This document shows, piece after piece, positions 35,110 through 46,605 of a stretch of 64,000 nt of DNA. Both the position numbers and the translations under genes were made by a program. Every line of letters starts with the position of its first letter. Within the stretch, counting starts at the first letter, position 1. Where the stretch lies: assembly GCA_902702965.1 (NCBI GenBank), contig CACRXP010000143.1, positions 212,814 through 276,813 on the forward strand, written 5' to 3'. The notes under the pieces were generated by a model. The model was not told the DNA's origin. It saw only the letters and a program-made list of their open reading frames with translations, and ran no database searches. The stretch comes from Spirometra erinaceieuropaei. Its lineage: Eukaryota > Platyhelminthes > Cestoda > Diphyllobothriidea > Diphyllobothriidae.

Positions 35110-37115
35110 TGATTAAAATGTTACGTTTTTTTAGAAATACCATATTTTTAGAAGGACAAAAAATTCCAAAAACGCCAAAAATAGTTGCGATTTTGTCTGT
35201 GCACGCAAACACTGTGTATTTATGACAGGAGAAATAGAATAACGTTCAAAATCATTGTTTTAGTGAAGTTGAAGAATTAGCATAATTTCAGCTATGGCGG
35301 TATGCCAACAGCGTGCATTATGAGTATAGATTTAAAAAAGGTTTCCCTAGGAGTTGTGGTATTCTTTACGTCTTTGAATTGATTAATCTGCGGTAAAATT
35401 GGCAAAGAGGATGTTGCTTGATTTCGGCAATACGGACGACGTAGGAACAAAAGTTTCCATGAGGGCACACGTTGCCAGGCGGGCCAACAACTAATAACTT
35501 TAAATAAGATTCACAGGGGTAATATTTAAAGACAATTTTTCTTTCACAAAATTAATGTTCACTTTCCACCTATTCTGAAATACGTTGCATTTCAGATCGG
35601 CCTTCAAATATGGTTGTGTACTTTACAGTTTTCTGTCGGTTGTCTTTGAAGGCAGATCCCACATTATGCGTTTATACAAACCCTTTAAATAAGATACTTC
35701 TTGAAGGCATTTACAGAAGAAGTAAGTTTTTAGGCGTTTGGGTCACATTTGATGACTTATCTAAGCAAGAAACCTCGTCATCGGATTAAATGAACGCCCA
35801 CAGCAAAAATCAATAATGAATATACTGTCGATCTAAAAGAGAACATTATCTAGCATGTTAACTTCTTACGGACTGTTTTCATACGGCATTCCGTTTGCGG
35901 AGGTCTGTTTGCTTTATTTTTTTACATGATAAAGCCAAAAAAACATTTTACACTTCTGGCCGTTTCTTTCATGTTGCTAAAAAAAATACTGATATATTCC
36001 TGCTGCAAACGTGAGAACACACTCTTCTCTTTATACTTCGCTCTTTTTCGTCATCTTTACTCACTCGTAGGTTGCTTTCTACGGTCATGAGTTCACTGTG
36101 GAGTGGCCACATTACTACTGATATTTCACTGAATCCGTTTATGTTTTGGGTCAGATGTGGTTATGAAGTCCCACCTGAAGTAAACATACTCCAACCACCT
36201 GTAATACGGGACCGGTAGTACTAGGGGTATTTACATGTTGGGTCGGGGAGCGCACATGCGACGAGGTCAAATAGGTCCGTGCAAAAGAAAAGCTACTGGA
36301 ATTGCACGATTGAGAAATAGTTACCCGAGCCCTAACCCCAACTCTCAATCCCTAACCCTACCACGTAAACATTACCCCCCAACTCCAACACTGCTGTGTT
36401 CATTAGGTGGGACTACAGAACCGCATCTTACCATGTTTTGCTTGTTCCATTTCTAAATTACTTGTGCACCGTAGCTAGACCGCGCGAAAACAATGTTCCA
36501 TATGTCCAATATTGAAAATGACAATCCAGTGGTAGTCACTTCAGTGTCAATCCATATAATTTTCCAAATGGAAAAATAAATTCGCCCCATTGAAACAAAC
36601 GTTTGTCCGTGAGTGTTACGACTGCACTTCAGGCCACGCATTCGCACAGATGTACTAGTCTGATTTAAAAATCTTAAAACGTCTGGTTTTCTTTAAATAA
36701 CTTGTGTGTTAGCAAACTGATTCATGCGGTTAGCACCAGATAAATAATTGCTTTTCAAGTGAGGAAAATTTTGTTTAATAAATTTCTTAAGAGTAAATTA
36801 CTCTCCTCTCTAAGTAAACCACGTTCGAATGCGTAACCGATGTCTATGATGGGCAAAAGCATAAGAAACTGCCGAACGCATCGCAACGTCCATTTTCGCT
36901 CAAATTTATGACAATTCTGTTTAATCGCATTACGTGGACACATTTTCTACACAAGAAAAGGACATTTCCTTGAAAAGATTGGACGAGAAAGCAAAGTATG
37001 CAACACTTAACGCATCCAAAAATTCTCATATCAGTTTCTGTCACCACGTTTCCTGCGATAAGGCGCGTTTTGTAGTTGTTAGTACTTGGTTTCCGGCTAT
37101 AAAAGTTATCATCAT
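35110..37115 (+). repeat. long dispersed repeat, copy 1 (includes family C)
   Basis: This is collinear with 59022-60765. Anchors are ACGTCGTAGGAACAAAAGTT-like blocks (35440 against 59391) and, near the right end, the family C block shared with 2380-3010. A region around 36070-36440 has no clear counterpart in the other copy. It includes the telomere-like CCCTAAC tracts near 36328-36361. Frames are short and unrecognised. Confidence 0.7.
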
Positions 37116-37608
37116 CTCGATACCAGAAGGCACTTTGTGCATTAGAATCGAACCCCGGCCGTACGGGAATACGTCGCATTTTAGTAGGATAGACTTCTCA
37201 TGGTGATAAACCAGGGCAGAAGGAGAGCTGGGAGTCATTTTTTTCGGTTCAAGAGCATTTCGTTCGAAAACCGACCAGTTCCAGCGACGAGTCTTTTGAA
37301 GTAGACGATAAAGAGGGTTCACAATTTTAGCCGAGCGACTGCAGTGGTAACTAACCCAAGGAACGCGCGCATTTGACTGAAATTGTTCGGGCGCTGCAAC
37401 GTTCGAGGAAATGGAGGCAAGTTTTATTTACTTTATGGCCTACATACTCAATTCTCAGTCAGTCAGTCAGTGTATTTGAGGGAAATGAGCCTACGCTTTT
37501 GAACTCCCTCTTTGCACATAAAAAAATCGATAAAATAAGCAGAAACGTGAAGAATTAACAGCATTAAATGAATGCAGACACTGTTCACATGGGTCACTGG
37601 TCTCATGG
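37116..37608. other. unassigned interval
   Basis: No gene or RNA is recognised. A short CAGT repeat (four units of GTCA) lies near 37458-37472. Confidence 0.4.
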
Positions 37609-39200
37609 CTAAAAAGTCACATAGTCCGCTTTTTGCTGCAGCATATGTCTATCAAGCCGGCATTTAAATGTCGCCATAGATTGAGACATAGCAATCGTCT
37701 CGGGCAGGTTATTCCACGGTTCCACCAAACGGTTGGAGAAGAAATACTTTCTCACATTCAATCTGCCTTGGGGTACACGTAGCTTAAAAGGATGTCCCCG
37801 GAGGTTGGTTGTACTGGTGTGTTGGAAAAAGTCGTCGCACCGAAGGGCGCCGGCCAAGCCACGCACTATACAGAAAGTTTTTTCAAGTCTCTGCGTAGCT
37901 GCCTATAACTCAGAGGATAGAGATTAAGGTTAGTAAAGCGGATATCGTATGGCAATGCACCATGACCTCTTATTAATTTTTTTTTTGTTCGACTCTGCAC
38001 CCTTTCGGGCAGAATGTAATCTTGCTGCGTCCACGGTCTCCAGGCCTGAATCGCGTATTCGAGATGCGGCCTTACAAACGTGCTGAAGACTTTGGAGAAT
38101 CAGTCTTTATCGAAAACTGCGAATGCCCGCTTGATGGAATATAGCACGGAGGTTGCGGCCTTGACCGCCTTACAATATTTTGTAAAATGCATAAGGCTCT
38201 TTGTAACCCAGACTCCGAGATCTTTCTGTGTTTCTGCTTCTCTTTCAGATGATATTGCCGCGTCCTAGGGGTCTGATTTCCGAAGTGCAGTATGGTACAT
38301 TTTTTCAAATTGAAAGACAAGAGCCATCTGAGGGACCCCTTATCCAATCGACAAAGATTTTCTCGGATGTTGGTCTCATCGGCAGCATTCTGGATAACTT
38401 TCCAGATTGGTATGTCATCTGCAAAAATAGATCCATCACAGTCAAACCCATCAAAACAATCATTTATGAACAAGAGAAAGAGGGTTGGTCCAACCTAGGA
38501 ACGTGAGTTTGAACCCGATTCTTCTAAATGCCCTTAAAAATACGCTTAGGGTCTCCAAGTGACTATGCTCAGATGTGTTGGTTATTAATATATCGTTGAG
38601 ATATGTGCTGGCGTGGGTCCAGTCCTTTACGTGCTTATCAATAAAAATGAACCGGGAGCAGAATCGCAGAAGACGCCAAGACTGATCCATGACCCACGAC
38701 TTGCAACCACAGTGTCACTATGGAGTTGTTTAGCCATCACTGCAAAACTTTCGGGCATTTCCAAGGCCCATGACGATTGGCTCCGTCAAACATCTAGGCG
38801 AGATTGTCTTGTAGTTTTGCGACGGAGAGAGCCCTGTCGGTAGTTGTGCATTTCCATCAGAATTCTCAATGACCTTCGGGGTGAAATCTTTTCTCTGGGG
38901 GGAGGGGGTGGTCAAGGTCATCTAGTTAGACTTAGATGATGATTGGCTAGCAATATTAAGAAGGAAGGTGCCTCTACAGTCATTTCACTGTTGCCAGTCT
39001 CCCTTACTTTATGCAAAATGGCGATGTTGACATTTCTGAAATGGTGGCGGACATTTGTCCCCGTTTCCAGATCTCCTGGAAAAGCGAGGCGAGATTGTCA
39101 GTCAGCTGGTGGTTGCCCTTTTTGTAAAATTTGTCCGAAAGTTTATCGACGCCTTATGCTTTGTTGATGAACATGTTGCCAAAACCCCTCTAATCGATGT
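37609..39200 (-). mobile_element. decayed non-LTR retrotransposon (LINE) reverse transcriptase
   Basis: Three collinear minus-strand pieces fit a LINE reverse transcriptase. Near 39000-39140, LASLFQEIWKRGQ matches the segment preceding the palm. At 38473-38340, a palm piece reads MFINDCFDGFD and then SIFADDIPIWKVI, with the catalytic F-A-D-D box, followed by SFNLKKCTILHFG. At 37866-37609 is the C-terminus: LRGHPFKLRVPQGRLNVRKY, then FFSNRLVEPWNNLPE and TFKCRLDRHM. The pieces are in different frames with stops. The C-terminal signature is typical of CR1/Jockey-like flatworm LINEs, though I cannot fix the clade. Confidence 0.8.
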
Positions 39201-39849
39201 CCGGCGCCCCTGTTCAAGACCTAGCCGTCTCAAGGTCATTCTATCCTGGTCTGCAGCCACTCGTTTGCATGTCGCGGCCGCCCATGCGCGCGGCACATGT
39301 TTGCACCTCGGAAACCTACGAAAGCAGCTGCCCCCACTTCTTTCTCTCTCTCTCTCTCTCGGTCAGTGATGGCGTCTTTTGTATCGAAACAGTCCTCGGA
39401 GCGTATTGATGGTGGTGGTGCTCCAGGCGTCCTGGTCTATAACGGCTTGGTTGTAAAAATGCACCTGATCCATAGTTGACTGAACAAGAGAGGGCGCGAG
39501 ACAGAGGAAGCAAGAGAGAGAGAATATTGCATGCAATATTCGTGTCAACCTTGTATAGGCGATCCAGTTCTCCTTCGACCTTTGGTGCGGCCGTAAAGGG
39601 GACTAAAGTGGTCTGAAGAGACGAGGTTGAACATTTCATTTAAATTCAAATTCTACAAGCAGACCGCAGTAGTCCGTAGTAGAATCGTCATAACTTTCTG
39701 TTAGGAAATCATAAGTCGACTTAACCGCGATCTGATTCAGGTGGAATAGCAAAAAGTGCACATTTGAGTTAATTCCATGTGAGCAGATTTTTCTGCCTGC
39801 TTCCTCCAGCTACGTAGTGGAGTTTAACTTTGGCCTTAAAGATCCATCG
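39201..39849. other. no gene recognised; (CT)n microsatellite
   Basis: A CT run lies at about 39343-39360. Overlapping frames on both strands show no motif. Confidence 0.45.
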
Positions 39850-40400
39850 AATCTGCCCCGTGCCAAAGGAGCATCGCTTCGCCTTCCCCAGCTTGATTAG
39901 AATAGGTGACGCACGTGTAAGTGCTCAGCCATATTTTTGGAGAAATATACTAGTACTGCGTGCCCCATTTTCTTGTAAAACGGGTAACCGTCATCTGATG
40001 TCTACAATCTGACCAAGGGATATGATGCCGACCACAGCGGTAGTTGTTATGAAGGAGCTGGCTGTTGCTGTTTAGGGGGAAACTCAGCGATGAATCAGTT
40101 ACTGAAGGTCATGCCGTATGCTTCTCTGATGACGGGCGATATCGTAAGCCTTCTTCAATGGCAGATCTCGCTTCTATGATAGGCGGCTTTCACGGGTCTT
40201 CTTATCGGGAAAATCGTCGATTAATTGTTGGACGAGCATCGAATGCTCGAGGTTGTCTATGCTGACCGCTTTATATTGGCTGTCCTGGGTGATGAAATCT
40301 GAATTCGTTCAAAAATCGCCGATGCTTTGACTGGATTCATGGCGCGCTGAAGTTTGGTGCTGCAGCCCCACTTGACGGATGTCACACAGTCAGCCTACTG
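39850..40400 (-). pseudogene. possible LTR-retrotransposon gag remnant
   Basis: On the minus strand, 40320-40100 reads IDNLEHSMLVQQLIDDFPDK, then, after a stop, RDLPLKKAYDIARHQRS. This resembles the end of a Gypsy-type capsid (...L-x-L-x-KA-x-D-I-A). Further on, near 39890, a Cys/His-poor, basic stretch sits where a zinc knuckle would be expected but is not convincing. Several stops interrupt the frame. Confidence 0.35.
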
Positions 40401-41141
40401 AATCATATTTGAGCAGGCGCGATTCGCCCAATTACCACAATTCTCCTACTACAGGTGGCTTTGGCTTCTTTATTGCAACTGGGGCTGCAGGACAGAACCC
40501 CACCCCTAGCGCATCTGACAAAAACGATGACGAACGAGGAAGACGTTGTCCTTTCCGCCCTGCACTTACTCCAGCTTGGTGAATGCCGCTGGGACACCCG
40601 TGCCCTCTTGCAACACTAGATCCTGACGTACTGCTGCCGCCAAGTCTCCGAGATCAGGCCGGCGGAACTAAAGTTTGGAAACAACGTCTAATTAAATCGT
40701 GGACCGATTCACTAAAATCGTCAGAAGCCCTTTTCAACTGCAAGCAAGAATTATTCGAGATGTTCGGCGTGTTCTCTAGTTGGAAGTCTAACAGTATATG
40801 CAACAACGAAGCCATGTTCGTTAAGCTGCACCTTCAGCGCTTCCTATGCAATACAGCCGAGACGTGTACTAAGCACAGAAGACACCACAAGTGGTAGGCT
40901 TTAGAAGAGACCGCTTGGTACATGGCTGTGGGAAACGTCATCGGTTGAATTTTGTCCAATCAGCACCCAGGCGTTCTGACCATGCATCCGTGATGTTAAA
41001 AATCCGATTGTCACACGCATGTGTCTCGATGTCAAGAACTTATTGCGAGCAAGAGGGCTTGAGGCAGTCTCGGACGCAGTGCCTAGCAAATTTAGACTAT
41101 AGACGAAGATGCGAATACTGGAAGAAGAAATATATTGACCT
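40401..41141. other. no gene recognised
   Basis: Frames of 104 and 135 codons (40583-40897, 40891-41298) overlap the hammerhead-bearing terminus and have no recognisable domain. Confidence 0.4.
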
Positions 41142-41175
41142 GGCGTTTCGGATTCTAACCCTTACCCATTATCAG
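41142..41175 (-). ncRNA. degenerate hammerhead motif, copy D
   Basis: Minus strand: CTGATAA, a stem II of TGGGT..-TAGAATCC type, GAAAC and GCC. Two positions needed for catalysis are changed (last G of CUGAUGA to A, and GUC to GCC). The length is exactly 34 bases, as in copies A to C. The following tail (TTCTTCTTCCAG) matches the others. It is probably an inactive relic of a PLE terminus. Confidence 0.6.
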
Positions 41176-41516
41176 AGAGAGTCGCGGGCAGAGAAAGTTA
41201 GACAGCTCGTCTACGCGGGCTGCATATTGAGAGGCCTTCGCTGTATGCGCCAGACCTTCACAGGACGGCTCGAATCCCCCTTGGCAGGCGTGCCATGAGG
41301 GCCACGTTTCGTAAAAGGTGCTGAGCCAGATTCTCAGACCCGATAGGAAGCCAGTTACCTCGGTCGTGGACAGCCTTCCAAATGATCTGAACAGTTCGAA
41401 GCTCAGGTCAGGCCGATCTCTCTGAACGTCTTCAGTCGGATCATCGATAAGTTCTAACCAAATAGAAATCTTTGGCAAATTTTTCTAGCTGAAATGATCC
41501 AAGTAAAAAAAACAAG

Positions 41517-41605
41517 ACTCACGGAACTCAGATAGTTAGAGTGCTGGCTGTAGTCAAGCCATGTCCTTACTGTCTTGGGTTTTAATTTCACCCAGGCAAC
41601 CATGT
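41517..41605 (+). other. tRNA-Thr(AGT)-like sequence
   Basis: ACTCAGATAGTTAGAGTGCT matches a eukaryotic A box and D arm. TGGCT-GTAGTCA-AGCCA is a perfect five-pair anticodon stem with a seven-base loop and anticodon AGT. A degraded B box, GGGTTTTAATTTC, follows ~50 bases after the A box. Extra bases in the variable region and a poor T arm argue for a pseudogene or SINE head. Confidence 0.5.
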
Positions 41606-42164
41606 TTGTAACAATTGGTTAAGACAGATTATCCAAAGCTGCCCAACTACCCGTATTATGTTAAAACTTGTGAATGATCAAATAAAAGATGATCAGGGAC
41701 ATTAATCTGCCCTGAGCTGAGTATCGTTTAAATCGCACAAAATTCCTGCGCTGTGAATACGCGCACCAACGAGCACAGACGGCCGTCCCCAAAGGGTGGC
41801 AACTTCAGAGGTATTTGGTAACCAAGGCTTGAATTATAAATGACAAAAGCCGCGCACAATCCTACCCTGTCCCGTGGAACAAAGAAAGTGTGATGTGAGG
41901 GGTTGACCTAAGTCGCATCATGTGAAGAACTGAAGGGCCGTCCAGACCGGTGACGTCCACAGCGGTACTCTCAAACAATATGCGAATGAGCTGGTTTGTG
42001 ATGAACTAGATATTAACTGTACCAACTATCCCCCTCCGCTCTTCCAGCATTCACAGCGACTCGACGGTTAGAGTGTTGTTGACGACTATGTCCACTGTGT
42101 GCTCCACAGCGGGGTGGACCCAGGGACGGTGACTTGTGCGTGGATTCGTACATTTCGTAGCATC
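41606..42164. other. no gene recognised; contains family S fragment
   Basis: Bases ~42050-42155 match family S in inverted orientation (GTCCACTGTGTGCTCCACAG, then CGGTGACTTGTGCG). Nothing else is recognised. Confidence 0.4.
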
Positions 42165-42954
42165 TAAAGTGCGTGAACGATCTCATGAAATGGTGCCCGA
42201 GATTCTGAAATTCGTTTTCGATTAGGAATGATTGCCTAGGAGGGGTGCAATATTGACTAGAATGCGACGTGATCCTATAGTATTTCGAACGCACCTCCTG
42301 CAGAAGCTGCACTCAGTGAAAAATGACTGCTTCAGCAGCATGTACTTTTCACACTGATTTTCGATGGTCTTATACATTCAAATATATTTTACTAAAAGCA
42401 TGCACAAGAATATACTTTCTTTTACAAGGTTGGGTTTTTAAAAAGTGTGTCGTTATGAAGTTTTTAAGACCATGCGATGTACATACATACAGCATCGCAC
42501 AATTCCGTTTACCAACGCTCCTCCTGAAATGTACAACACAGTTCGCATCCACTACAAAGTTTATTTAACGCTATGTGCTATCTGCTTGAGGACATAGAGA
42601 AATATGTGGTTTTTCTTACGTGGAAAGTAAGCACATTGTAGACTAAATTTGCTGAGCGCTAATGCAACGGCTGATCTGGCTCAAAGTTCTTCGAGAATCT
42701 GAAAACTTTTTAAAACATAAATGTACACTTTTTGAGTATAAATTACACAGAATATGTGATTTTCCACCAAATTTTATAAAAGGAGACATATTTTTGTGCA
42801 TGTTTTCGATAAAATATATTTGAACTTATAAGACCATCGAAAATCAATGTGAAAAGGGCATGCTACTTACAACCCCACATACGTAATATTTCCTAATCAA
42901 AAACGCATTTCAAAATTTCGTCCAGCATTTCATGAGATCGGGCACGCGCTATAC
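42165..42954. mobile_element. fold-back DNA element, subfamily B, copy B3 (shortened)
   Basis: Left TAAAGTGCGTGAACGATCTC and right, the inverse through CATGAGATCGGGCACGCGC and TATA. At 790 bp it is ~200 bp shorter than other B copies, having lost part of the right half around 42870. Confidence 0.75.
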
Positions 42955-43006
42955 TTTAGTGCCTCGTTTACTAACATCAACAGAACAAGCGACATTTATA
43001 AGGCAT

Positions 43007-43880
43007 TTAGGCCAATAATCGACCTACTGCGGAAGACTGGAGGTGATTACGCAGGGCTCTGTACGCCAGCGCCAGATCAAAAAATCGATTGACCGAGTTC
43101 TCATCCGAGGCCCAGGCTTCAATCAATTTTCGGCATGTCGTGTTCCCGGCGTTGGCGTCTATTTTGGTGGCTGCGTAGTTAAACTCGCGACCCATTTCGT
43201 AGGTGTGGGCGGCCACTTGTGATAATGCGTCGCCTCGTCGCACAGATAGCTTATAATCGGGTATTTGCGATTCGAGCATGCGCCCAGTCTGCCCTGTGTA
43301 ATTATAAGGACAGTTTTGACACGGAATGCGATACACTACTCCTGATTTCTCTTCAGGCTTTAACCGCCCTGTCATGACCATACTGCGCATGGTGGCAAGG
43401 TATCAATTTCAACACCTAACTGTACAACAATGCGTTTGGTCGCTTATGAAATGCCGTTGATGTATGGCGAAGAATGCCGTGTCGTCGCTGGTGTTGATGT
43501 TCGAGTCCTCTGGTGGCGACCGCGTAGGCAGCGACTTTCGAATGCCCTCGGATAGCCATTTTGCCGGAACTGGTCGCGGAGATAACAGGCTTCACGGGCT
43601 CTGTCCTCCGGTTTGCTGTAATCGGTTTGGAACCGTTTGAAGAGCGTTTTCATACAGCTTCGTTTGTGAGCCACTGGATGTGTGCTTTGAAAACTGAGAA
43701 CCTGTGGGCTGTTCTTTGCCTCCCTATAAACCGTCGTTTCAAGTTCACCGTCAAGGTTTCGTCTGCTCCTGTTCTTCTTCCCTCGTGAATTTTATATCAG
43801 GCAAGACTGCGTTTATCAGGCTGTGGAAATGCTGCAGCATGTTCTGCTTGGCGATGACGACGTGTCGTCTAAGTAAAGGC
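43007..43880 (-). mobile_element. Penelope-like element: reverse transcriptase thumb plus GIY-YIG endonuclease
   Basis: Read on the minus strand: LPDIKFTREEEQ near 43790, then LDGELETTVYREAKNSPQVL, THPVAHKRSCMKTLFKRF and LRDQFRQNGYPRAF, all typical of the PLE reverse transcriptase C-terminal region. The endonuclease follows at 43390-43007: GVVYRIPCQNCPYNYTGQTG with paired Cys and the Y-x-G core, then EHxLSVRRG-like DYKLSVRRGDALSQVAAH. A C-terminal SVNRFFDLALAYRALRNHL follows. A frame change lies between 43440 and 43390. It is the best-preserved PLE in the window. Hammerhead E lies beyond its 5' side on the opposite strand. Confidence 0.85.
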
Positions 43881-44191
43881 ACCAAAATACCTGCCCCATT
43901 TTAGATGAAATAAATCTTTTCTAACTCCTGTATGACTAGTTCCGACACTAAACCGGAGATCGGTTAGCACATTGGGGTTCCCTGATTTCTGCATAGGTCT
44001 CTCCCGCAATAGTGAAGAAAGTAAGGTGGCAGAATTCCATCAGCCTCATGAGGTATTCAGTTGTCAGTGCATTCTGAGTCTCGTTAATCGCCTCTTCAGG
44101 GCGTGCAGAGTCACCTCCAGTCTTGCGCCGTCGTTCGATGATTGACCTACATGCCCTATAATTGTGGCTTGTTCTGTTGCTGCTATTACCT

Positions 44192-44225
44192 CTGAAGATG
44201 GACTCCTGTACAAGTCTGAAAGCTT
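44192..44225 (+). ncRNA. minimal hammerhead ribozyme, copy E (variant stem III)
   Basis: CTGAAGA (fits CUGANGA) is followed by a five-pair stem II (GGACT with AGTCT, one wobble), GAAA, and GCTT in place of CGTC. The stem III pair is thus G-C instead of C-G, and the palindrome is AGCT instead of ACGT. The cleavage triplet would be CUU, which fits the NUH rule. AGG/CCT stem I pairing is kept. The tail (GGTTCCTGTGCTCGACTCTT...CTTCTTC) matches 12.1 kb. It is probably the inverted terminus belonging to the PLE at 43 kb. Confidence 0.65.
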
Positions 44226-46247
44226 AGGACAACAAACAAAGGGTTCCTGTGCTCGACTCTTCTTCTTCTTCTTCTTCACTTGTGCATACACCTGGAACTC
44301 GAAATTTCGCCTTTATTCGGGAAAAATTCGGGCGCAATGGGCTTCGCACTGCTCGCATCTGGGAGGTATTCTCTACTTGAGAGGCAGCAACATACGAGCA
44401 GTTACGGTTTCTGCATCGATGTCCACAAGACGAACTAACCCTGCGATGCCTGAGATATAAAGCTCCTGTTAATATGGCCATGGGAAGAGTTCTGACCGAC
44501 AACTGTCAATGGCGTTTGCAGAAGTACAAGGCGGAGATCGAGGAGAACAGAAGGCAGTGTGTCTGCACTCTCGGCGATCCTATCGCCGCAGATCTTGGGA
44601 AGTCAATTTCACCTCTGACACACCACAGGAAAGCCGGAAGAGAGAAGTTTGGAACGGAAACTGACTAGGCTAAAACCACCAGGCACGGCAAACTCAAACT
44701 TGGTCCGCAGCCTCTCGTCTAAGCAGCTAACAGAGCAGCAACAACGAGTGTTACAGCATGAAACTTGTTTCAACACTGTAGAATGAGAGGCACCATAAAG
44801 GCCACAGTAAGTAGTACTTGCAGTCTGATACTCGTTGGAAAGGAGGGTCACTGGAAACCTTCAAAACTGAGATTCAAACGCTCCAGATTTTTTGCGTTGA
44901 AAAATGCGCCAACTGGCCAGGCGGACGGATTTTTTCTATTGACCTAACGCCTTCATGCACCAATGACCTGGTGGAGTCAGTTCTACCGGAAGTGAGATTG
45001 AGCTCAGTGACTGACAGGACGTTAATTCACCGTTTGCTGTGTGCCATACCCGCCCTCTTTGTCCTTCCTCCACACGGGCGGACATCAGCAGATAGCAGGT
45101 GTCTTACGTAAGCTTCGCTCATCATAAACAAACTGGCATCGCATGCATGCCACACACGTGATGTGTTGAGCGTAGCTTTCGTGAGCGCAGGTACGAGCGA
45201 GTAGACCTTGGTGTTTTAGATATATGGTTTCAGGAGGTGTTGTGAGAGGGTCTGAAATACGCTGATTTTTTTCAAAAGGTTTTTATATATGCGCATATGC
45301 GGTTTCCGAATGTCTTGGGGATAGAGGGTGATAGAGTGAGAGGGAGGAATGCGCGTCATTTTTAAGGTATCATGCCAGAACTTTCTGTAAAAACCTACCC
45401 CACTTAGATGACCGAAATACAAATTCATAGACGATGGGAGGCTTAGTGTGTTTGACAAAAAACTGCACAAATATCATGGGACAGTTTGGGTCTCAGTTTC
45501 AGTATTATGGCTTCTCTAAATGTTAGGTATCCTGCCCGAGATAGTAAAACTGAACGCAGTTATACCGACACTTGCCAGAACATGACGAAAACCACGGCGC
45601 GCGGTGACGAAAGACTTAGCGGTCATTAATTTAGGATGAAGTGGGTTTGGACAACATCATCCAGAATTCGATCCATAAACTGACTGACCGTTGTCAGATG
45701 CCGATGCATTAAGTTATCAGATAAAATATATATATATATATATATATAAACACACGTAACAGGAAGACAGCATGTAGAGAGCTCATTAAGAAATGAGTAC
45801 ATGTTTTTGAACAAGACGGAAAAACGACCGATGTACAATAAAAAACTGGAGGAGGAGTGCTAGCATATATAATTCTTCAGATCTGAATTTAAGATGTCGT
45901 ATAGGAATGTTAACAGCGGATGTAGTAAAGGGGTTGACGAATTTTACTGAAAATTGTAAATATAAAATAATGACAGATTTTAGGATGGGGTAGCATCAAG
46001 GTATCGTAAAGGTGGTATTTCCCTGGGAAGGATGTCAAAAGATTCTGGAATTTAAGGGGGGGGGGTAGTCGCAGTCAAAAAACACGCTGCACAGATTTCG
46101 GATGGTTCATCGACTATGTAAAGCTATAACGCTAGTCATCTTTCTGAAACTGGAGTCGGTGGGGTAGTTCGCTCTCGTGATCGCCACCGCTTTGTCACAC
46201 TGCTATCCTGTTTGTCTCGATCCCCCTCCCGTCGATTTGTCGGTGGG
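44226..46247. other. no gene recognised; (AT)n at 45727-45748
   Basis: Frames up to 98 codons lack motifs. An (AT)n run and a G-run near 46060 are the only repeats noted. Confidence 0.4.
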
Positions 46248-46605
46248 NNNNNNNNNNNNNNNNNNNNNNNNNNNNNNNNNNNNNNNNNNNNNNNNNNNNN
46301 NNNNNNNNNNNNNNNNNNNNNNNNNNNNNNNNNNNNNNNNNNNNNNNNNNNNNNNNNNNNNNNNNNNNNNNNNNNNNNNNNNNNNNNNNNNNNNNNNNNN
46401 NNNNNNNNNNNNNNNNNNNNNNNNNNNNNNNNNNNNNNNNNNNNNNNNNNNNNNNNNNNNNNNNNNNNNNNNNNNNNNNNNNNNNNNNNNNNNNNNNNNN
46501 NNNNNNNNNNNNNNNNNNNNNNNNNNNNNNNNNNNNNNNNNNNNNNNNNNNNNNNNNNNNNNNNNNNNNNNNNNNNNNNNNNNNNNNNNNNNNNNNNNNN
46601 NNNNN
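46248..46605. other. assembly gap (358 N)
   Basis: An unbroken N run. Apparent frames across it are meaningless. Confidence 1.
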
